Notes: generated by a model not told the origin, from the sequence alone. Positions 52,221 through 60,137 are shown, counted from the stretch's first letter. The stretch: 64,000 nucleotides of DNA from Thalassobellus sediminis (GCF_044386045.1 NZ_JBISCD010000040.1:1488001-1552000); one strand, 5' to 3'. A program made the numbers and translations.

Positions 52221-53492
52221 CTATTCATTTAAAATGGTTTTTAGTTTCTCAACCAACCTATACACATCTTCAAACGAATTATAAAGAGGAGCAGGAGCAC
52301 AACGAATTACATCGGGCTCTCGCCAATCGCTAATAACGCCAGATTCGGTTAGTTTATCATGTAATGTTTTATCGGCATTTTTTACTTGAATAGACAGTTG
52401 ACAACCGCGTTCTTCATGATTATTGGGTGTAATTATGCTAATAACATCGTCTCCCAATTGGTTTAACAGAAATTCAAAATAACCTGTTAGTTTTCTAGAT
52501 TTTTCTATTAATTTTTCAAAACCAACGTCATTAAACATATCTAAAGATGCTTTTATAGCAGCCATCGATAATATAGGCGGATTACTTAATTGCCAACCTT
52601 CTGCACCTGGTAATTGGTCAAACTCATCACGCATATTAAAACGGGTTTGCTTGTTGTGGCTCCACCACCCCGTAAATCGGTTAAGGTTTTTGTTGTAAGC
52701 GTGTCGTTCGTGTATAAAGCAACCTGCTAAACTTCCTGGACCCGAATTAAGATATTTATAAGTGCACCAAACGGCAAAATCGGCTTCAGAATCGTGTAAA
52801 TTCAACGCGACATTTCCAGCGCCATGTGCGCAATCAAAGCCAACAGTACAACCATGTTTATGTCCGAGTTTGGTTATGCGTTTTAAATCGAAATACTGTC
52901 CTGTGTAATAATTAACGCCGCCAATCATAATAAGTGCTATTTCATCGCCTTGCGATTCTAAAATAGTTTCTAAATCGTCGTAGTTTAATAATTCTTCACC
53001 TTTGCGAGGTTCCCATAAAATAACACCTTCTTTATCATCAAATCCATGATGACGTAATTGTGATTCAACCGCATATTTATCAGATGGAAATGCATCACTT
53101 TCAATAAGGATTTTATAGCGTGTTTTAGTTGGTTTGTAAAACGACACCATCATAAAATGTAAGTTAGCAGTAAGCGTGTTCATTACTATAACTTCAATGG
53201 GTTTTGCGCCAACTACTTTTGCCATGCTTTCCGTTAAAAATTCATGATACGGTAGCCACGGATTTTTAGCTTCTAGATGCCCTTCAACGCCTAAATTAGC
53301 CCAGTCTTCAAGTTCTTGATTGATATATGCTTTGGTTGCTTTTGGTTGTAATCCCAATGAATTACCTGTCATATAAATTAAATCATTTCCATGTTTATCT
53401 TTTGGAATATGAAATTGATTTCTATAAGAAGACAATGCGTCATTTTGATCTTGTTCTTTAGCGTAATCAAGACCTTGTTTGTAATTGTGCAA
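52221..53492 (-). CDS. kynU: kynureninase
   Basis: PLP enzyme cleaving (3-hydroxy)kynurenine to (3-hydroxy)anthranilate and alanine. 423 residues, full length: YMTGNSLGLQPKATKAYINQELEDWANLGVEGH, MNTLTANLHFMMVSFYKPT, VGFDCAHGAGNVALNLHD, the PLP-lysine segment WCTYKYLNSGPGSLAGCF, and FTGWWSHN. No ATG exists in frame before residue 41. The frame opens just after a TAA, with TTG at 53492 the only plausible initiator. First gene of the leftward kynurenine cluster. Confidence 0.95.
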   Translation of the reverse strand: MHNYKQGLDYAKEQDQNDALSSYRNQFHIPKDKHGNDLIYMTGNSLGLQPKATKAYINQELEDWANLGVEGHLEAKNPWLPYHEFLTESMAKVVGAKPIEVIVMNTLTANLHFMMVSFYKPTKTRYKILIESDAFPSDKYAVESQLRHHGFDDKEGVILWEPRKGEELLNYDDLETILESQGDEIALIMIGGVNYYTGQYFDLKRITKLGHKHGCTVGFDCAHGAGNVALNLHDSEADFAVWCTYKYLNSGPGSLAGCFIHERHAYNKNLNRFTGWWSHNKQTRFNMRDEFDQLPGAEGWQLSNPPILSMAAIKASLDMFNDVGFEKLIEKSRKLTGYFEFLLNQLGDDVISIITPNNHEERGCQLSIQVKNADKTLHDKLTESGVISDWREPDVIRCAPAPLYNSFEDVYRLVEKLKTILNE

Positions 53493-53560
53493 AGTGAATT
53501 AATTTAGGTTTCTAACAAAAATAGGAATTATTAACTTAGAAATGAACTGTAAAAAAACCA

Positions 53561-53600
53561 AAAAAAGAAAAAGCGCTTCAACCATTGATTGAAGCGCTTT
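53561..53600 (-). terminator. terminator of the 53736-54383 lipoprotein gene
   Basis: 12-bp stem AAAGCGCTTCAA (53570-53581) with TTGAAGCGCTTT (53589-53600). On the minus strand it is followed by TTTTTCTTTTTT. Confidence 0.75.
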
Positions 53601-53735
53601 GAATATATATAGACGCAAATTGCGGAAAATTCTAATATACTTTATATACGATTTTAGTCGTACGTTAGATGTTTTACTTACATAAAAAAACAACTAATTT
53701 TTCTATTAATTATAATTCAATCATCATGCCAAAGT

Positions 53736-54383
53736 TTATTCTAAAGTCACTTTTACATTAGAGAATTTGAGGTTCCAATCACTAGTTGCTTTTTTATGCT
53801 CTAAAGCTATTTTTAAACCATTAAAATCTTGATAGTTTTCAAAGGTGTTTACAAGTCCCGCTTCGGGTTGGTTGCTTCTTCTAAACGCCCATTCTTTTAT
53901 AATAAAATCATCGCCATAAAAAATATCGTAAGCATCACCTGGTGTGTAGCCACCTTCGTTAGGATATACTACTGTGATTTTATTCATATGGGTTTTGCTT
54001 ATAGGTGCTTCGGTTTTAATGGGGGCGGAAATGGTTGTGTTGCTGTCCCAAACCAATTGAAATGGAATTAACAGCCAGAATTTATCGTTTATAAAATTTT
54101 TGTCGGCTTTTTGAGAGAGACTATCAAGTGTTTTTCTGTTGTAATTTATGGTGTCCGTTTCTGTAATTAATGTAACGTCGTTTGTTTTTGGTTTCCATGT
54201 CCAGTTTCTTTTTCCGAAAAAGGTAAACTGAATTTCAGATACTTGTTTCCAGTTTTCAAAACCATGCGCATTTGCTATTTTTTGAGCCACAGAAATTTCT
54301 GGTTCAACAATTGTTTGTTCTTTTTTTTGTTTGCAAGAAAGACAGATAATTGTTAAAAAGATAATGACTAGTAAATTTTTCAT
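53736..54383 (-). CDS. lipoprotein, possibly LolA/LolB-like fold
   Basis: 215 residues with lipoprotein signal MKNLLVIIFLTIICLSC. The mature part starts with AQKIANAHGFENWKQVSEIQFTFFGKRNWTWKPKTNDVTL and later YTPGDAYDIFYGDDFIIKEWAFRRSNQPEAGLVNTFENYQDFNGLKIALEHK, a beta-rich pattern reminiscent of LolA-like outer-membrane sorting proteins (DUF6503 type). I cannot name the family with certainty. Its start lies about 33 bp from the divergent methyltransferase. Confidence 0.75.
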   Translation of the reverse strand: MKNLLVIIFLTIICLSCKQKKEQTIVEPEISVAQKIANAHGFENWKQVSEIQFTFFGKRNWTWKPKTNDVTLITETDTINYNRKTLDSLSQKADKNFINDKFWLLIPFQLVWDSNTTISAPIKTEAPISKTHMNKITVVYPNEGGYTPGDAYDIFYGDDFIIKEWAFRRSNQPEAGLVNTFENYQDFNGLKIALEHKKATSDWNLKFSNVKVTLE

Positions 54384-54416
54384 AATTTAGAATTTTAGTA
54401 AAGATATAACTTGAAG

Positions 54417-55217
54417 ATGGATACGAGCAAAAAATATTTTGAAATCAATAAAGCCACTTGGAATCATAAGGTGAAAGTACATGCAAAAAGTGACATGTAT
54501 AATTTAGACGCTTTTAAGAAAGGAAAAACCTCTTTAATGCCTTATGAATTGAAAGCTTTAGGTGATGTGAAAGGAAAAGAGTTATTGCATTTACAATGTC
54601 ATTTTGGACAAGATACGTTAAGTTGGAGTAGAATGGGAGCCAAGTGTGTTGGAGTAGATTTGAGTGATGAAGGCATAAAATTGGCACAAAATTTAAATAA
54701 AAAACTAAAGCTTGATGCTGAATTTGTTTGTTGTAATGTGCTTGATACTTCGCAGTATATAAAAGATACGTTCGATATTGTTTTTACAAGCTATGGTGTT
54801 ATTGGTTGGTTACCCGATTTAAAACCTTGGGGAAACATGATTGCTGAACGATTGAAAAAAGGTGGCACGTTTTACATGGCAGAATTTCACCCGATTGTTT
54901 GGATGTTTGATTATTTAGAAGGTAAGCCTGTTATGACATATGGTTATATGCAAGACGAAGTTATTTATGAGGAATATGAAGGCACCTATGCGAATCAAGA
55001 CTCAAAAATGATGAGTAAGGAATATGGTTGGAATCATGGTTTGGGTGAAGTAGTATCTGCTTTAACTGAAGCTGGTTTGCATATTGAGTATTTAAAAGAA
55101 TATGATGAAAGCCCATATAATGTGTTACCAGATTTGGTTGAAACTGAAAACGGTATGTTTGTTACAAAAGATAAATTGTATCCTTTGATTTTTGAGTTGA
55201 AGGTGGTTAAGGTTTAA
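54417..55217 (+). CDS. class I SAM-dependent methyltransferase
   Basis: 266 residues from the ATG at 54417 (an upstream TTG at 54411 is less likely). Motif I is ELLHLQCHFGQDTLSWSRMGAKCVGVDLSDEGIKLA, then DTFDIVFTSYGVIGWLPDLKPWGNMIAERLKKGGTFYMAEFHP. A small-molecule or UbiE-like methyltransferase with the FGQDTLSW signature. There is no DNA-methylase NPPY or DPPY motif, so it is not a restriction-modification partner. It is convergent with the response-regulator nuclease, with 17 bp between stops. Confidence 0.88.
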   Translation: MDTSKKYFEINKATWNHKVKVHAKSDMYNLDAFKKGKTSLMPYELKALGDVKGKELLHLQCHFGQDTLSWSRMGAKCVGVDLSDEGIKLAQNLNKKLKLDAEFVCCNVLDTSQYIKDTFDIVFTSYGVIGWLPDLKPWGNMIAERLKKGGTFYMAEFHPIVWMFDYLEGKPVMTYGYMQDEVIYEEYEGTYANQDSKMMSKEYGWNHGLGEVVSALTEAGLHIEYLKEYDESPYNVLPDLVETENGMFVTKDKLYPLIFELKVVKV

Positions 55218-55234
55218 GTTGTTAGTAAAAGTAT

Positions 55235-56146
55235 TTAGTTGTCTTTTACTTGTTCGTCAATAATTTCTTTAAAAGTTTCTAATTTATTAGTAGACATGAT
55301 AAGTCTTTGAAATTCTTTATTTGAAATGAATATTATTTTTCGAACATCATTTGATTCTCTAATAGCTTCAAGATAAGTATTTCTTGTTAAATAACCTGTA
55401 GTTGCAATTATCCCTAGTTCAGCCAAACCATTTGTGTGTTTTAATTTACTACTAAAGACAATAAAAGTGTTTTTATCTACTTTGTCTTTTGGTTTGTTTT
55501 TACACTCAATTAAAATATATTTGCCAAACTTATTTAAGAAAGGGTCTTCTATTTCATTCCTGATAATTAAATCTACTTCATTTAAAGATTTATCAATTAC
55601 TCTTTTATTAATACTATTGTAACCAATTGATTGAAATAAAAGACTAACAAAATGTTCAAATTTTTCTCCTTTAGAATATGTGTCAGTCTCATTTTTTGCA
55701 TTTGAATAGTATTCTAAAAGAGCATTGTTTATTTCGTCAGGTGAATTGAAAGATTCTTGATAATATTTTTCTATGATGTTGGAAAGTTTAGGTATCCATA
55801 TATCATAATCTTCTTTATCTAGAACATTAACTATTTTTCCTGATAAAAAAAGATCTTTCAATTGAATCAAGTATTCCCCTTTAAAAGCAGAAACAATTAT
55901 GATCTTAGCAAAAGGATTAGTTTCTATTATTTTATTAATTAATTCAATACCATCAAATTTAAAACCATCCATTCTTAAGTCTACGATGGCTAATGAGAAA
56001 TATCTATTTTCAATAGATTCTATTATTTCTTGTTCTTCAAAAACACTTTTTAAATTATATTCAGAAGAAAGTTTTTTCCCAAGACCTTTTTCAAGCCCTT
56101 GAGCTTGTTCTTTTACATCGTCAATTATTAAAATACTTCTTTTCAT
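55235..56146 (-). CDS. response regulator fused to Mrr-like PD-(D/E)XK nuclease
   Basis: 303 residues in two modules. Residues 1-125 are a receiver domain with the full phospho-acceptor set: Asp9/Asp10 (ILIIDD), Asp56 (AIVDLRMDG), Ser86 (IIIVSAF), Lys111. Residues about 155-290 look like an Mrr-type PD-(D/E)XK domain: GEKFEHFVSLLFQSIGY with Glu164, Asp192 in NEVDLII, Glu214-Cys-Lys216 in YILIECKNKPK, then FSSKLKHTNGLAELGIIATTGYLTRNTYLEA. No DNA-binding output domain of the usual kind follows. The likely role is phosphorylation-gated DNA (or RNA) cleavage. It overlaps the kinase gene by 4 bp (ATGA). The phage-defence role is inference. Confidence 0.85.
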   Translation of the reverse strand: MKRSILIIDDVKEQAQGLEKGLGKKLSSEYNLKSVFEEQEIIESIENRYFSLAIVDLRMDGFKFDGIELINKIIETNPFAKIIIVSAFKGEYLIQLKDLFLSGKIVNVLDKEDYDIWIPKLSNIIEKYYQESFNSPDEINNALLEYYSNAKNETDTYSKGEKFEHFVSLLFQSIGYNSINKRVIDKSLNEVDLIIRNEIEDPFLNKFGKYILIECKNKPKDKVDKNTFIVFSSKLKHTNGLAELGIIATTGYLTRNTYLEAIRESNDVRKIIFISNKEFQRLIMSTNKLETFKEIIDEQVKDN

Positions 56147-56934
56147 TCTTCTGTATTTATTATTGGTAAAGATATTAAAAAATATTTTTGGTATTCATCA
56201 TTTTTTAATGAGTAGTATTCAATTGAACCATTATATAATTCACATAAATATTTAGCGTGATGAAGACCTATTCCTGAACCTCCTGTATTTGAAATTCCAT
56301 AGTCGAAAATTTTATTTTCTATTTTCTTTTCAACTTCTTCTCCGTTATCAAAAATGCTAATTTTTAAGAAATCTTCATCTTTATCTATTGAAAATTTAAT
56401 TTTCCTTTTTGATTCAACTTTGGATAGTGCTTTTGTTGCATTAATAATAATATTATTGGTCATTTGAACAACTGATTGAAAAGGTAGGCTAAAATATACC
56501 TCTTGCTCTAAATTGTTTTCTTTTAAAAAAGTGATTTTGTTTTCATAAAAGTTGTCTCTGTTTAAAAGTTCAACAGCGGTTATTAAACTACTATAAGAAA
56601 ATTTATTTTTGTCGCTATGAGGGACTAATTTAGAAAAATTTTCTATTGTCTCTCTCATGATTTTTAAATTCAATTTTATTGAATTTAAATGTTCTTCGGT
56701 TATTTCTTCAGAGGTATTCGTGCTAATTACGCTATCTATACTCTGAATAGAATTTTTTATGTCGTGTCGAGCGAAATTGCTTAACATGGTAATGTGTATA
56801 TCGTGTGACTTAGATATAGCGTCTACATTTTTGCCATGTAGACTTAATGTTTCTTCTAAATCTTCAATTCTACGGTTTAGAATTACAGGGTTAGTTCTTT
56901 TTTTTGGTATGTATTTTTTGTTTCTTTTACTCAA
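56143..56934 (-). CDS. soluble histidine kinase without recognised sensor domain
   Basis: 263 residues, no TM or signal peptide. A basic N-terminus (MSKRNKKYIPKKRTNP), a coiled-coil-like segment (about 18-45), then the dimerisation/H-box LSNFARHDIKNSIQSIDSVIS with His57. The HATPase shows an N-box (NNIIINATKAL, Asn161/Asn165), G1 FDNGEE (Asp196) and G2 GGSGIGLHHAKYL. No PAS, GAF, TPR or HAMP region is visible, so the signal must act through the short N-terminus or a partner. Cotranscribed and translationally coupled with the response-regulator nuclease. It has the normal set of catalytic motifs. Confidence 0.88.
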   Translation of the reverse strand: MSKRNKKYIPKKRTNPVILNRRIEDLEETLSLHGKNVDAISKSHDIHITMLSNFARHDIKNSIQSIDSVISTNTSEEITEEHLNSIKLNLKIMRETIENFSKLVPHSDKNKFSYSSLITAVELLNRDNFYENKITFLKENNLEQEVYFSLPFQSVVQMTNNIIINATKALSKVESKRKIKFSIDKDEDFLKISIFDNGEEVEKKIENKIFDYGISNTGGSGIGLHHAKYLCELYNGSIEYYSLKNDEYQKYFLISLPIINTEE

Positions 56935-57103
56935 TTTATGCCAGTATTTTATTTTGCTAACTATATTGATGTGAAATCGTTTTAATGCTGAAATAAATTT
57001 AGCATAAACGTTTTATATCATACGTTAAACGAATTTAGCTAAAATTTCTGACAAAGTCAAATTTTAAGAAGCAGAATAAATGCTTGTAAAGCCTATATAT
57101 TAT

Positions 57104-57760
57104 TTAATGATTTTCTTTTAAAACTTCTGGCATTTTTGCTTTAAACCTGTTTAATCTTGGGATAGAAACATTTTTTATATAACTATTATTTGGGTGTAGC
57201 CTTTCATAGTTTTGGTGATAAGATTCAGCTTTCCAAAATTTTTGAAACGGATAGACTTCTGCTGCTATTTTAGCATTCAGTTTTTTAGCTAAGGCAGCTT
57301 TCTTTTTTAAAATGATTTGTTTTTGTGCCTCGTTTTGGTAGAAAATAATAGAACGGTATTGCGAACCTCTATCATTGCCTTGTCCGTTAACCTGAGTTAC
57401 ATTTTGCGATGCAAAATAAACATCGACTAAGGTTTTAAAACTTACTACTTTTGGATCGTAAATAATTTCTACTGCTTCTGCGTGTCCTGTGCGTCCTGTA
57501 TTGCTAGCCTCGTAAGTTGGGTTTTTTGTATGTCCGCCAGAATACCCTGAAATAGATTCTTCTACGCCTTTTACGCTTTCGAAAATAGCTTCTACACACC
57601 AAAAGCATCCGCTAGCGAAATAGGCTTTGGCTTTTCCGTTTTTAATAGGTACTTGAACGGGTTCTGCATTTATTACGGCGTCTTGTTTTTTATTTGTTTG
57701 TGCTGAGTTTTGGCAACTGAAGAATAGTGCTAATGCTAAAAATGGGATGATACGTTTCAT
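57104..57760 (-). CDS. msrA: peptide-methionine (S)-S-oxide reductase, lipoprotein form
   Basis: Reduces methionine-S-sulfoxide in oxidised proteins. 218 residues from the ATG at 57760, which opens a lipoprotein signal MKRIIPFLALALFFSCQN; a longer frame to 57850 adds a non-signal leader and is rejected. The catalytic Cys is in AYFASGCFWCVEAIFESVKGV. Further motifs are GYSGGHTKNPTYEASNTGRTGHAEAVEIIYDP, DRGSQYRSIIFY, and QKFWKAESYHQNYE. The export signal places it in the envelope. Upstream of the histidine kinase by 169 bp; likely a separate unit. Confidence 0.94.
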   Translation of the reverse strand: MKRIIPFLALALFFSCQNSAQTNKKQDAVINAEPVQVPIKNGKAKAYFASGCFWCVEAIFESVKGVEESISGYSGGHTKNPTYEASNTGRTGHAEAVEIIYDPKVVSFKTLVDVYFASQNVTQVNGQGNDRGSQYRSIIFYQNEAQKQIILKKKAALAKKLNAKIAAEVYPFQKFWKAESYHQNYERLHPNNSYIKNVSIPRLNRFKAKMPEVLKENH

Positions 57761-57820
57761 GTATTTTGTTTTTATTTTCTTAGACGTATAAATGTATGAA
57801 ACCTTAAATAAAAATGTTTG

Positions 57821-57987
57821 TTCATTTTTTCTTGATGCTAAACGAACCAAAAAATCAAATCAATCTGAGGAAATTGCTAAAGCACCATTCGCTTCGGAAT
57901 TACGCGCTTAAAGCTACGCTTTGCGTCTTCGTTCTTTCCTTTACTATTTCTTTAGATTGATGATTCCGACATGGTCGGAAAATTGGG
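57821..57987. repeat. about 165-bp interspersed repeat, copy 2
   Basis: Second copy of the element at 52018-52184, same orientation. Together with the CAGT island, repeat copy D and the terminator at 58209 it makes up the 500-bp gap between msrA and the coiled-coil gene. Confidence 0.8.
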
Positions 57988-58043
57988 TCTTGATATTTTA
58001 CTGAGGTTTTTTTGTTTTTTATTGATGCCTAATTTTATGATGG

Positions 58044-58084
58044 TACTAGACTGTAGACTGAGAACTGACTACTGCGGACTGAAT
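58044..58084 (+). repeat. ACTG-rich island
   Basis: ACTAGACTGTAGACTGAGAA followed by CTGACTACTGCGGACTGAAT: degenerate ACTG words like those at 4367-4391, directly abutting repeat copy D. Confidence 0.55.
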
Positions 58085-58085
58085 C

Positions 58086-58194
58086 GCGTTAGGGATTGAA
58101 CGGTTCGACTGCGCTCACCGCAGGCTAATTGTTTGAGCTCGCCGACGATAGGAGGAAGCGAGTAGTGAAAGCCCGACCCGACAGGGAAACGCCC
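58086..58194 (+). repeat. GCGTTA...AACGC interspersed repeat, copy D
   Basis: GCGTTAGGGATTGAACGG at the start, then GAGCTCGCCGACGATAGG and AAGCGAGTAGTGAAAGCCCG shared with copy A, a CCC-GACA-GGG hairpin and AAACGCCC at the end. Confidence 0.85.
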
Positions 58195-58208
58195 AAATTA
58201 TTAGGCAT

Positions 58209-58235
58209 AAAAAAAGCCTCCATATAATGAAGGCT
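58209..58235 (-). terminator. terminator of the Nif3/coiled-coil operon
   Basis: Minus-strand stem AGCCTTCAT with ATGGAGGCT (one T-G pair) followed by seven T. Confidence 0.7.
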
Positions 58236-58259
58236 CTTAGTTTTATGTTTTAAAATGGA

Positions 58260-59039
58260 TTATAGTTTAGAAAACATTTTTTCCATTTTTGCTTTTTGTT
58301 CTTCAGCTAAAACAGCATCAACTAAAATACGTCCACTGTGCTCATCGGTAATTACTTTCTTGCGAGAAGCAATTTCTACTTGTACTTGCGGTGGAATAGT
58401 GAAGAAAGACCCTCCAGAAGCTCCTCTTTCGATTGGTACAACTGCTAAACCGTTTTTTACGTTATTACGAATGCGGTTGTAAGCTGCAACTAAACGTTCT
58501 TCAATTTGAGTTTTATAATCTTCAGACTTTTCTATTAAAGCTTGCTCTTCTTTTTCAGTTTCAGCAAGAATATCATTTAATTCACTCTTTTTGTGCTTTA
58601 AATGTGTTTCACGCTCTTTTAAACGATCTTTAGTTCCAGAAATAACTTCTTTTTTCTGTTCTATTTGTGCTTTAAATTCTCTAATGTGCTTTTCGGCTAA
58701 TTCAATTTCAAGTTCTTGAAATTCAACCTCTTTTGTTAAAGAATTAAATTCTCTGTTATTTCTAACATTTTTTTGTTGCTCGCTATACTTTTTAATTAAA
58801 GACTTAGATTCTTCAATTTGGTTTTTCTTAGCAATAATATCGTTGTCTGTAACCTCTAAACTTGCAACAAGTTTATCTAATCTTATATTTAATCCGGCAA
58901 CTTCATCTTCTAAATCGCGAACTTCTAAAGGAAGTTCTCCACGTACATTTCTAATTTCATCTATACGAGAATCGATGAGTTGTAAATCGTAAAGCGCTCT
59001 TAAACGCTGTTCTACAGTTGCTTCTTTCTTTTTAGCCAT
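58260..59039 (-). CDS. coiled-coil protein of the C4 zinc-ribbon family, Cys-less
   Basis: 259 residues of the CT398-like coiled-coil plus zinc-ribbon family: a long heptad-rich helical hairpin (about 35-185) and a C-terminal domain GASGGSFFTIPPQVQVEIASRKKVITDEHSGRILVD. In relatives this reads GACGGCF...P..........i..Ce.CGRIL, with four zinc-binding Cys. Here all are Ser or other residues, so no zinc site remains. Function unknown; the family is linked to Nif3 by gene order, and here Nif3 is 3 bp upstream in the same operon. Confidence 0.85.
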   Translation of the reverse strand: MAKKKEATVEQRLRALYDLQLIDSRIDEIRNVRGELPLEVRDLEDEVAGLNIRLDKLVASLEVTDNDIIAKKNQIEESKSLIKKYSEQQKNVRNNREFNSLTKEVEFQELEIELAEKHIREFKAQIEQKKEVISGTKDRLKERETHLKHKKSELNDILAETEKEEQALIEKSEDYKTQIEERLVAAYNRIRNNVKNGLAVVPIERGASGGSFFTIPPQVQVEIASRKKVITDEHSGRILVDAVLAEEQKAKMEKMFSKL

Positions 59040-59042
59040 ACT

Positions 59043-60137
59043 TTAAAAATACTTAACAGGATTTGTATTTGTCTCTGATAAAATGATGGCAAAATTAGTA
59101 ATTTTTTTTGTAAGATACGCTACTAAAAGGTTTTTTGTGAACTGTTCGCTTTCATAATGTCCAATATCTGCCAAAAGTATACTGTTTTCTGCCATAAAAA
59201 AGTCGTGATATTTTAAATCGGCAGTTATAAAAACATCAGCACCAGATGCTTTAGCTGCTTGAATAGCAAAACTTCCTGAGCCTCCTAAAACGGCAATTTT
59301 CTTTATGGGTTTGTTAAGAAATGAAGAATGCCTAATGAACGGTGTATTCATTTTCGTTTTTAAATGGTTTAGAAACGCTAATTCGTCCATAGATGTTGGT
59401 AATTCGCCAATCATTCCCATGCCTATATTCTGGTTTTTGTTTTCTATAGTGGTAATTTCATAAGCTACTTCTTCGTAAGAATGCGACTTAAATAGGGTTT
59501 GAATAACTTGACTTTCTATATGCTTGGGAAATGTGATGGATATTTTTGTTTCGGCTTCAACATGTGTTGTTCCTTTCTCGCCTTTTGTAGGATTAGAATT
59601 TTCGTTGCCATTATAAGTGCCGTAGCCTTCTACATTGAAACTGCAATTTTTATAGTTACCAATACTGCCTGCTCCTGTATTGAATAAAGTAGCTCGTAAT
59701 TGTTCGGCTTCATCCTTAGGAACATAGGTGGTTAGTTTTTTTATGGTTTCGCTTTGCGGAATTAATATGTGTTTATTTACTAGCTCTAGCTGATTGCAAA
59801 TCATATCGTTTACGCCTTGTAAAGCATTATCTAAAGCAGTATGCATGCTGTAAATAGCAATATCGTGTTTAATGGCTTTTATAACGACGCGCTCAACATA
59901 ATTTTTGCCTGTTAGTTTTTTTAAACCTTTAAAAATAATAGGGTGGAAGCTAACTATTAGGTTGCAGTTTTTTTCTATGGCTTCGTCTACAACGGCTTCA
60001 AGGGTGTCTAATGTAACTAGTACGCCTGTAACGTTTGTGTTTTTATTGCCTACTAAAAGCCCAACATTATCAAAGCTTTCGGCGTACGATAATGGCGAGA
60101 GTTCTTCTAGGTGGTTAATTATATCTTGAACAATCAT
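59043..60137 (-). CDS. Nif3-like dinuclear metal-centre protein
   Basis: 364 residues, the long form with a PII/CutA-like middle insertion (about 130-235). Conserved Nif3 features: PLSYAESFDNVGLLVGN, LIVSFHPIIFKGLKKLTGKNYVER (His), YSMHTALDNALQGVND (His, Asp), VAVLGGSGSFAIQAAKASGADVFITADLKYHDFFMAE (two acidic/His sites), LLADIGHYESEQF (His, Glu). Hexameric toroid in known structures; role possibly in NIF3/GTP cyclohydrolase-like metal chemistry but unproven. A -7 box is at 60156-60163. Confidence 0.94.
   Translation of the reverse strand: MIVQDIINHLEELSPLSYAESFDNVGLLVGNKNTNVTGVLVTLDTLEAVVDEAIEKNCNLIVSFHPIIFKGLKKLTGKNYVERVVIKAIKHDIAIYSMHTALDNALQGVNDMICNQLELVNKHILIPQSETIKKLTTYVPKDEAEQLRATLFNTGAGSIGNYKNCSFNVEGYGTYNGNENSNPTKGEKGTTHVEAETKISITFPKHIESQVIQTLFKSHSYEEVAYEITTIENKNQNIGMGMIGELPTSMDELAFLNHLKTKMNTPFIRHSSFLNKPIKKIAVLGGSGSFAIQAAKASGADVFITADLKYHDFFMAENSILLADIGHYESEQFTKNLLVAYLTKKITNFAIILSETNTNPVKYF

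Noticed and set aside
53499..53693. Minus-strand 64-codon frame upstream of kynU
   Set aside because: It spans a clear terminator hairpin (53561-53600), has low-complexity basic/hydrophobic composition and no family resemblance.
54417..55217. Methyltransferase next to the receiver-nuclease as a restriction-modification partner
   Set aside because: It has small-molecule methyltransferase motifs, no DNA-methylase catalytic motif, and is convergent rather than cotranscribed.
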